From Opitutaceae bacterium (GTDB lineage Bacteria; Verrucomicrobiota; Verrucomicrobiae; Opitutales; Opitutaceae): 9,861 nt of DNA. Under the pieces are notes generated by a model. It had not been told where the DNA came from and made no database searches. It worked only from the letters and a program-made list of their open reading frames with translations. The number at the start of each line of letters is the position of its first letter. Position 1 is the stretch's first letter. Position numbers and translations under genes: made by a program. Positions 5,685 through 9,861 of the stretch are shown here, piece after piece. The stretch is from contig JAISAX010000371.1 in NCBI GenBank assembly GCA_031266495.1, positions 1 through 9,861 on the forward strand. The letters run 5' to 3'.

Positions 5685-6056
5685 ATGAACGCCAAAGACA
5701 TTCTGGTTTTGGGTCAGGGCAAGTACATCGTCGCCTTCAACAGAAAAAACGGTGTCCGGCTCTGGCAACGGAAGCTCGCCACTTTCTGGCAACAGGGATT
5801 CATCAACGTCGTTGCCGATTCCGAGCAGGTCTATGTCCAGGCGCAGGGGGAGCTTTATTGCCTCTCGCTCTTTACCGGAGAGGTTTTGTGGAAAGATCCT
5901 CTGAAGGGTATGGGCAACGGCATCGGCACGCTGGCGTTGGCCGGCGAGGGCGGGAGGAAAACCGTGACGGCTTCGCAGGCCGCCGAATTGCAGGCGCGTC
6001 AGAGGAACGCCATGATGGTGGTGGCCGCGAGCAGCAGCGCCTCCGCATTACGTTGA
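5685..6056 (+). CDS. Short PQQ-like beta-propeller repeat protein
   Basis: The 123-residue protein carries two propeller-like blades: YIVAFNRKNGVRLWQRKL at 14-31 and VYVQAQGELYCLSLFTGEVLWKDPL at 49-73, with the typical A-x-N/L-xx-G-x-x-L/W blade ending (alternating aromatic, G, W). This looks like the PQQ_2/WD-like repeat family. A full propeller needs six to eight blades, so the protein must assemble with itself or use the blades differently. Residues about 90-123 are an alanine/serine/glutamine-rich tail. There is no signal peptide. The ATG at 5685 is chosen because it directly precedes the first blade; upstream in-frame sequence runs through the terminator. The start lies 24 nt after that terminator with no clear promoter or Shine-Dalgarno in between. 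It converges on the L,D-transpeptidase gene, 15 nt apart. Confidence 0.68.
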   Translation: MNAKDILVLGQGKYIVAFNRKNGVRLWQRKLATFWQQGFINVVADSEQVYVQAQGELYCLSLFTGEVLWKDPLKGMGNGIGTLALAGEGGRKTVTASQAAELQARQRNAMMVVAASSSASALR

Positions 6057-6071
6057 GCGCGGCCTCCGCGT

Positions 6072-7121
6072 TCATTCGATCACCTCCACCGGCGTCCCCG
6101 TGCCGACGAGATCGAGCAGCGCCAGCGCATTCCAGTTGGCCAGCCGGAAGCAGCCGTGCGATTCGGTGCGTCCGACTTTCTCCGGTTCCGGCGTGCCGTG
6201 AATGCCATAGCCGGGGCGGTCGAGCCCCACCCAGACGAGGCCCACCGGATTGTTCGGCCCGGGCGGCAGGATCAGCTTGCGGCCGAGTTCGCGCGCCTCG
6301 GCCGATTCGGGGAACGTCGCCGGATCAAAAGTGTAGTCGGGCCGGTGAATGACCACGGTGACATGCAGTTCACCGACGGGGCGTTTCCCGACATTGCGCG
6401 CAATGCTCACCGGGAAATGCGCGAGGAGTTTCCCGTCGGCGTCGCGCGCCTGGAGCGTGCGCGTTTCGAGGTGAATCTGCACGCGAGCGGCCTTGCTCCG
6501 GACCCGTTCCCGGCCCCGGACCCGCTCCGGCGCTCCGGCCGGCGGGGCGACGTCGGGGACGGTGAAAACCGCGCCGGGCGCCACATGGTCCCAGTCCACG
6601 CCGGGATTGATCTGCCGCAGGAACGCCGGATCGGCCTGCGCCTGCTCGGCCACCATTTCGAGCACGGTTTCCCACGACAGCGCGGTCTGCCGCGACTTGC
6701 CGAGCCAGGTCGGACTCAGCGGCAGGAGCATGGCGAGATCCTCTTCGGTGACGGTGCGCGTGGTCAGAGGCGGCGTGTCGAGCTGAAGGCGTTCCTGCGT
6801 CGCGGCGTCGAGGGCGGCGGTTTCGGGCAGGTCTTCGTTGCGTTGCCAGGCGCGGAGCGCGGCGAGGGTCTGGGCGCCGACCTTGCCATCGATCGCGCCG
6901 CTCGAAAAATCACGCCGCGCGAGCGCGATTTGCGCCTCCAGCCAGTTGGCGGCGGGACGCGGATAAATCCCGTGCAGAGCGGGCAGGGGAGGGAGCGGCG
7001 GGAGCGGCGGAGGTTTTTCGAATGCGACCGGCGGAGGTTTGGCGGAGAGTGTTCCGGCGAGGAGAAGCGCGAGCGGCAGGAGCAGGAACGTGCGGGGGCA
7101 GGGGACGCGAAAAAACATCAT
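6072..7121 (-). CDS. L,D-transpeptidase (YkuD) with peptidoglycan-binding and LysM-like regions
   Basis: This 349-residue exported enzyme is expected to form 3-3 or lipoprotein cross-links in peptidoglycan. A signal peptide covers residues 1-27 (LLLPLALLLAGTLSA, cleavage likely after A27). It is followed by a proline-rich linker (about 29-47), a PG_binding_1-like domain at about 56-113 (FSSGAIDGKVGAQTLAALRAW), a LysM-like segment at about 148-190 (INPGVDWDHVAPGAVFTVPD), a basic stretch at 200-210 (RVRGRERVRSK) and the YkuD catalytic domain at about 212-349. The active site is complete: H308 of GIHGT and S321-H322-G323-C324 followed by FRL, with C324 as nucleophile. It lies 21 nt downstream of the lplA-like gene on the same strand and is probably co-transcribed with it. 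The start is set by the signal peptide. Confidence 0.92.
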   Translation of the reverse strand: MMFFRVPCPRTFLLLPLALLLAGTLSAKPPPVAFEKPPPLPPLPPLPALHGIYPRPAANWLEAQIALARRDFSSGAIDGKVGAQTLAALRAWQRNEDLPETAALDAATQERLQLDTPPLTTRTVTEEDLAMLLPLSPTWLGKSRQTALSWETVLEMVAEQAQADPAFLRQINPGVDWDHVAPGAVFTVPDVAPPAGAPERVRGRERVRSKAARVQIHLETRTLQARDADGKLLAHFPVSIARNVGKRPVGELHVTVVIHRPDYTFDPATFPESAEARELGRKLILPPGPNNPVGLVWVGLDRPGYGIHGTPEPEKVGRTESHGCFRLANWNALALLDLVGTGTPVEVIE

Positions 7122-7142
7122 GCAGGGCGCGTGCGACAGGGG

Positions 7143-8057
7143 TCAGCGAAAAGCGTTCCATTCGGGCGAGGCGTAGTGCCCGGCGAGCGCATCGAGTTCG
7201 CCATCGGCAAAATCGGGCCACGGAGTCTCTTCGGCTTCCAGGCGCAGCACACGGGCGAGGGCGGCGGTGAAGGTCTCGTAAAAGGCGTCGCGGTCGAACG
7301 CACGCGAGGATGACGCGGAAGCGGGGGAGGGGGAGGGGGGGGGGAGGGGGGAGGTCTCCGCCGTCAGCGCGGCCTCGACGGCGGGGCACCGGACGGAGCC
7401 CTGGAAGAGAAGTCCATTCTTCGTGCGTTTCTGGGCGGCGCCGGCGATTTTTTGTCCGGTGCGGGCGTCGATGACATCGAAGGGTTCGGCCTGCACGAAA
7501 CACACGGAGGCGGCGGCGGGAGCGGGAGCGGGAGCGGGAGCGGCGGCATTCCTGTCGCTGCGACGGATCGACAGTAAAGCGTCGCCAGAGTTGCCTGTGT
7601 CAGGCAGCGGCAGGAATGCCGCCGCTCCGGGCTGGCTTGCGACGTCCTGCAACCGGACATTCGCGCCCTGCGCGGCGAGCGCGTCGGCGAGCGCCTGGTG
7701 GATGGCGCGGTAGCTTTCGATGGCGCGGGCGGCTTCGAGGTCGTGGCCGCGCGGGATCACGAGCGCGTAGGTCCAGTCGTCGCGATGATCGACCACGCCG
7801 CCGCCGGTGGGCCGCCGGCAGAGTTCGAGGCGGTTGCTGCTGACGGGATCGACCACGCCGCAGCCGGGAAGCTGCGCGCGCACGGCGGCGATCTTCTGGC
7901 TGTAGCCGAAGGTGAACGCCGGGCGATGCCAGCCGTAGTGGCGGAAGCGGGCGGCGGTCGCGTCACCGGTTTCCGGGTACCGTTTCAGCAGGAGAAAATC
8001 CGCCGCCATGTTTTCGGCGGCGCCGGCGGAGCGGATCGGGAGGAGATGGAGAGGCAT
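7143..8057 (-). CDS. Lipoate-protein ligase / octanoyltransferase family protein (BPL_LplA_LipB fold)
   Basis: This 304-residue cytoplasmic protein is likely to attach lipoate or octanoate to lipoyl domains. It shows the family motifs RRPTGGGVVDH at 81-91 with WTYALVIP at 95-102, CFVQAEPFDVI at 186-196 and QKIAGAAQKR at 202-211, where K203 is the acyl-handling lysine, then GLLFQGSV at 215-222. It could be a ligase (LplA) or an amidotransferase (LipM-like, given C186); the sequence does not decide, so no symbol is given. Two stretches are not typical of the family: residues about 144-185, encoded by a 90-bp palindromic element plus a GGGAGC microsatellite (APAPAPAP), and a Pro/Ser run at about 237-251 encoded by a G/C tract with 10 G. 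All are in frame and fall between conserved blocks. The start at 8057 lies a normal distance before the first helix (ENMAADFLLL). It probably leads an operon with the L,D-transpeptidase. Confidence 0.85.
   Translation of the reverse strand: MPLHLLPIRSAGAAENMAADFLLLKRYPETGDATAARFRHYGWHRPAFTFGYSQKIAAVRAQLPGCGVVDPVSSNRLELCRRPTGGGVVDHRDDWTYALVIPRGHDLEAARAIESYRAIHQALADALAAQGANVRLQDVASQPGAAAFLPLPDTGNSGDALLSIRRSDRNAAAPAPAPAPAAASVCFVQAEPFDVIDARTGQKIAGAAQKRTKNGLLFQGSVRCPAVEAALTAETSPLPPPSPSPASASSSRAFDRDAFYETFTAALARVLRLEAEETPWPDFADGELDALAGHYASPEWNAFR
7335..7344. repeat. 10-nt homopolymer within a purine-only tract of the lplA-like gene
   Basis: Ten G on the plus strand (C on the coding strand) lie in a longer run of only G and A at about 7323-7354. 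It encodes the Pro/Ser-rich linker SPLPPPSPSP. A length change would shift the frame and remove the C-terminal 60 or so residues. Confidence 0.85.
7518..7541. repeat. GGGAGC hexanucleotide repeat, four exact copies
   Basis: GGGAGC occurs four times in tandem and encodes Ala-Pro dipeptides (APAPAPAP) in the minus-strand lplA-like protein. Copy-number change would not shift the frame. It abuts the palindromic element at 7538-7627. Confidence 0.9.
7538..7627. repeat. 90-bp palindromic element inserted in frame in the lplA-like gene
   Basis: The 24-nt arms 7538-7561 and 7604-7627 are inverted copies with one mismatch (C/T at 7555 versus the opposite arm), separated by 42 nt. The centre also holds a short hairpin GCCTG-TGT-CAGGC (7593-7605). 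The length is 90 nt, exactly 30 codons, and the translated insert (residues about 144-173) has no counterpart in the conserved blocks of the family. It resembles in behaviour, not sequence, the Rickettsia palindromic elements that insert into genes and stay translated. Confidence 0.8.
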
Positions 8058-8336
8058 GGGAAATAAAAGGCTGAAGGGCTGAAAAGGCTGAAAACCTGAA
8101 GGCTGTCGCCGGCTTGAGTCGATTCAAGTCGGGTCAAATCGGGTCAAGTCGATTTATTTCTACTTTGGTGATGTTTTCTTGCATTTCTGCATGGGGCGAG
8201 AGGCTGTCGAGAAAGCCGCGAGAGCGGAGTCATCCACAACTGAACATAACGACAAAGCCAAGGTGCGTTCCCGGAGAACCGGACGCGCCAAATAAAAAAT
8301 GAGACCGGAAGCCTGAGCAACGTTGCGGGAGCATTT
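8058..8336. other. Spacer with phased short direct repeats upstream of lplA-like gene
   Basis: No gene is supported here. Two repeat sets are present. GGCTGAA-type units recur at 8069, 8077, 8086 and, partly, 8101. A 10-bp direct repeat follows: TTGAGTCGAT, TCAAGTCGGG, TCAAATCGGG, TCAAGTCGAT at 8114-8153. Ten-bp spacing puts each unit on the same DNA face, as in some operators, and the array lies 57-96 nt upstream of the minus-strand start codon. The remainder (8154-8336) is less GC-rich than its surroundings and leads into transposase debris; a 34-codon basic frame from 8191 is noted but not called. Confidence 0.6.
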
Positions 8337-8450
8337 ATGAGTTTCAGTGAATCCTACAGTGAGCATTTCAAGGCCAAAGGCTCCGACCACGCGAAGGTGT
8401 ATTTGAGCGGACTGCTCGGGACGCAGAGGCGCAAGAACATGGGACGAATA
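8337..8450 (+). pseudogene. Transposase remnant, N-terminal piece
   Basis: From an ATG at 8337 with a good Shine-Dalgarno GGGAG 7 nt upstream (8325-8329), about 36 codons read YSEHFKAKGSDHAKVYLSGLLGTQRRKNM. This looks like the extreme N-terminus of DDE transposases of the IS701/IS4-like group, where a helical segment ends in a G-L-L-x-x-x-x-R-K-N block. After about residue 38 the similarity stops and the frame continues as nonsense to about 8588. The sequence then makes sense in the +1 frame (WDEYHEQYPLLSVRDIVELL from 8440), as if a large internal segment had been lost. Family assignment is from memory of the motif only. Confidence 0.5.
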
Positions 8451-8487
8451 CCACGAGCAATACCCTCTGCTCAGCGTTCGCGACATC

Positions 8488-8946
8488 GTGGAACTGCTGG
8501 CTTTTTACCTGCCTCGCAAAAATCGCCACGAAGCTCATGTGCTCGCCTCCATCCACGCCAGACATGCCGCCCGTTCCAAAGATATTAATCGACGCAAAAA
8601 AAACGCCAAGAAATTACCAAAGCAGAACTACATCAAGACCGGCGTCAAACTCGCCAACCGCTTCGGCTATCCCGAAGTCGCCGTCCAGGCCCGCGTGCAG
8701 ACACAAAGCGACGACGACGGCATGCGCGTGCACGCCCGCCTCGTCACCACCTTCCGCGAGATCCTCGGCCACAACAGCACGACCGGCCCCGGTCCCGCCG
8801 CCCTCGCCGCGTTCAACGCCACCCCCGGCCTCGGCTGCTCATGCTACACCATCAAGGCGCCCACGACCGAAGCCCGCGACGCGCAAAAACGCCAGCACGG
8901 CCTTGCCACCCCCTGGCGCTTCTGGATTCACGGCAAAAATCCGTAG
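8488..8946 (+). CDS. Chimeric or remnant ORF, product unidentified
   Basis: A frame open from 8407 to a TAG at 8946 has no ATG near its start; GTG at 8488 would give 152 residues. Its first part, including codons before the GTG (WDEYHEQYPLLSVRDIVELL, then RHEAHVLASIHARHAARSKD), resembles the charged C-terminal tail of a transposase, ending in a KK-rich stretch near 8600 that contains an 8-A run. From about 8640 the codons end almost always in G or C, as in native genes, and read FGYPEVAVQARVQ, FREILGHNSTTGPGP and GLATPWRFWIHG. This part was not recognised. The change in base and codon use suggests a native gene's 3' end fused to IS debris. Expression is doubtful for lack of a good start. The tail ends 42 nt before the higB start chosen here. 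Confidence 0.4.
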   Translation: MELLAFYLPRKNRHEAHVLASIHARHAARSKDINRRKKNAKKLPKQNYIKTGVKLANRFGYPEVAVQARVQTQSDDDGMRVHARLVTTFREILGHNSTTGPGPAALAAFNATPGLGCSCYTIKAPTTEARDAQKRQHGLATPWRFWIHGKNP

Positions 8947-8988
8947 AAAAGAAATAAAATCCGTTTGACAGATAACAGACCGGCGGAC

Positions 8989-9285
8989 ATGTTCCCGTGC
9001 GTGATCAAGACATTTGCCGATCCCGCCGCCCGGGCGATCTTTGAAAAAGGGAAAATCCCCAAAAGCTTCCCCGCCTCGATCTACCGCCGCGCCCTCGTCA
9101 AACTCCAGCTCGTTGATGCCGCCCACGATCTCGAAGACCTCCGCTTCCCGCCCGGCAACCGCCTCGAACAACTCGCCGGCGACCGCGAAGGCCAGCACAG
9201 CATCCGCATCAACGATCAATGGCGCATCTGCTTTGTCTGGACCGGCGCCGACGCCGAAAACGTCGAAATTGTCGATTACCATTAA
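8989..9285 (+). CDS. higB: HigB-type (RelE/ParE superfamily) mRNA-interferase toxin
   Basis: This 98-residue toxin matches the compact HigB group found with downstream HigA antitoxins. Conserved blocks are RRALVKLQLVDAAHDLEDL at 33-51, PPGNRLEQLAGDREGQHSIR at 54-73 and INDQWRICFVW at 74-84, ending VEIVDYH at 92-98. In this superfamily the toxin cleaves mRNA on the ribosome; the R and H residues of the QHSIRINDQWR region are probable active-site residues. The start is uncertain: ATG 8989 adds four residues to the usual family start; GTG 9001 would give the common MIKTF beginning; TTG 8965 is also in frame. The toxin gene precedes the antitoxin by 22 nt, the usual HigBA order. TTGACA at 8965-8970 could be a -35 element; if so its -10 would overlap the 8989 ATG, favouring 9001. 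Confidence 0.9.
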   Translation: MFPCVIKTFADPAARAIFEKGKIPKSFPASIYRRALVKLQLVDAAHDLEDLRFPPGNRLEQLAGDREGQHSIRINDQWRICFVWTGADAENVEIVDYH

Positions 9286-9307
9286 CCCGCCACCCGCACC
9301 AACCGCC

Positions 9308-9619
9308 ATGAACAAGACACACCTCATCCATCCCGGTATCATCCTGAAGGAAGAATACTTCGACCCGCTCGGCATCAAGCAACTCGATGCCGCCAAGGCC
9401 CTTGGCATCCCGCAGAGCCGCCTCAGCGATATCCTCGCCGGCCGTCGCGCCATCACTGCCGACACCGCCGTCCGCCTCGGCAAATTTTTCGGGTTGAACC
9501 CGGAAAACTTTATCAACCTCCAGACCCGCTACGATCTCTCCCTTGCCGCCTCCGACATCGGGAAGAAAATCGGCAGCTACAAGAAAGTCGCCCGCTATCC
9601 CGAGCTCGTCGCGGCCTGA
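9308..9619 (+). CDS. higA: HigA-type XRE-family antitoxin
   Basis: This 103-residue helix-turn-helix protein should neutralise HigB and repress the operon. The HTH lies at residues about 24-70: LDAAKALGIPQSRLSDILAG at 26-45 is the helix-turn-helix core, followed by RRAITADTAVRLGKFFGLNPENFINLQTRYDL at 46-77, which is the typical HigA continuation. The C-terminal 25 residues (ASDIGKKIGSYKKVARYPEL) are charged and probably contribute to toxin contact. Length and order fit the family. The ATG is followed by MNKTHLIHPGIIL, the standard HigA start. No Shine-Dalgarno is visible in the 22-nt gap after higB, so translation may be coupled. A strong terminator follows 22 nt after the stop. Confidence 0.93.
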   Translation: MNKTHLIHPGIILKEEYFDPLGIKQLDAAKALGIPQSRLSDILAGRRAITADTAVRLGKFFGLNPENFINLQTRYDLSLAASDIGKKIGSYKKVARYPELVAA

Positions 9620-9641
9620 TCGTCATTTCCCCCCCCTCCCG

Positions 9642-9670
9642 GCCCCGGCCTCGCCCGCCGGGGCTTTTTT
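9642..9670 (+). terminator. Rho-independent terminator of higBA
   Basis: GCCCCGGC (9642-9649) pairs perfectly with GCCGGGGC (9657-9664) around a 7-nt loop and is followed by six T (9665-9670). A run of eight C lies just upstream (9629-9636). Confidence 0.92.
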
Positions 9671-9699
9671 GCGCCCATTTGACACCGCCCTGATAACTG

Positions 9700-9861
9700 A
9701 TGTTACGCAGAGCCAAGATATGATAGGATATTGACATGAGAGAAAATGGGATAGAGATATATTCAGATTTTTTATTAGCGAATAATGGAGCGGCGACGGC
9801 GACGTCGTTAGCAAAGATAATAGGAGGGGATGTAAGTCATGACCAGGTGACGAGATTTTTA
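9700..9861 (+). mobile_element. Left part of an insertion sequence (boundary approximate)
   Basis: Composition drops from GC-rich to AT-rich near 9690-9700, soon after the higBA terminator, and a transposase gene with its own ribosome binding site starts at 9736. The sequence TGTTACGCAGAGCC at 9700-9713 is a plausible left terminal inverted repeat, but the other end lies beyond the window, so this cannot be confirmed. Confidence 0.5.
9736..9861 (+). CDS. Transposase, N-terminal part (runs off window)
   Basis: Forty-two codons are visible before the window ends in an open frame: YSDFLLANNGAATATSLAKI at 9-28, then GGDVSHDQVTRFL at 30-42. The SHDQ-x-T-R-F block after an S-A-T-x-L-A segment is typical of the N-terminus of a DDE (DUF4338-free, IS4/IS701-like) transposase that begins with a short helical DNA-binding region. 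A Shine-Dalgarno AGGA (9725-9728) lies 7 nt before the ATG. Codons such as ATA, AGA, TTA and AAT are frequent, unlike neighbouring genes, which suggests recent arrival. The exact IS family cannot be fixed from this part. Confidence 0.75.
   Translation, partial: MRENGIEIYSDFLLANNGAATATSLAKIIGGDVSHDQVTRFL

Noticed and set aside
6156..7313. 385-codon plus-strand open frame opposite the L,D-transpeptidase
   Set aside because: Antisense shadow; the minus strand carries a signal peptide and full YkuD active site.
8191..8295. 34-codon basic small ORF (ends RRTGRAK)
   Set aside because: Short, no ribosome binding site, lies in repeat-rich spacer beside transposase debris; could be chance.
8839..9516. 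225-codon minus-strand open frame opposite higBA
   Set aside because: Shadow of the toxin-antitoxin pair, which has clear family motifs on the plus strand.
1..9861. tRNA, rRNA or riboswitch genes
   Set aside because: No cloverleaf, rRNA core or recognised riboswitch motif was seen on either strand by eye; a covariance search was not possible.

Overview
The window is GC-rich bacterial chromosome, and most genes use codons ending in G or C. A PEP-CTERM sorting signal on a SUMF1-fold protein, a fused chorismate mutase/prephenate dehydratase and families of short GTGG-footed palindromes together suggest the Verrucomicrobia, probably Opitutaceae. That placement is inferred from gene style and has not been tested by a search.

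Layout. 1-1135: pheA (+), Phe biosynthesis. 1136-1346: first cluster of REP-like hairpins between convergent genes. 1338-3106: two-gene minus-strand unit with a conserved hypothetical protein and a secreted SUMF1/PEP-CTERM protein whose frame contains an 11-G run. 3120-3548: a low-complexity minus-strand frame built on a 7-bp array and twelve degenerate 21-bp repeats. 3549-3773: spacer with a 12-C run and an 11-bp tandem repeat. 3774-4917: prfB (+), release factor 2, with an intact +1 programmed frameshift site. 4918-5229: second REP-like cluster, arranged like a BIME (inverted hairpin pairs), then a 14-C run. 5230-5619: TerB-like protein followed by a good terminator. 5685-6056: very short PQQ-propeller-like protein. 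6072-8057: minus-strand pair lplA-like ligase then L,D-transpeptidase. 8058-8336: spacer with phased short repeats. 8337-8946: transposase wreckage running into an unidentified GC-rich coding fragment. 8989-9619: higB-higA type toxin-antitoxin pair with a terminator. 9736-9861: start of an AT-richer transposase that runs off the window.

The left 8 kb is mostly housekeeping (aromatic amino acids, translation termination, cell-wall cross-linking, lipoylation). The right 1.7 kb is accessory: IS debris, a toxin-antitoxin module and a fresh-looking IS. The most notable features are repeats: (1) two clusters of GTGG-footed hairpins with compensatory base changes, each just 3' of a housekeeping gene; (2) a 21-bp array with T-tracts every two helical turns, open in five of six frames; (3) a 90-bp palindromic element inserted in frame into lplA, coding for 30 extra residues; (4) poly-C/G tracts of 8-14 nt, two inside genes and several in leaders or spacers. 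None of these could be checked against databases here.
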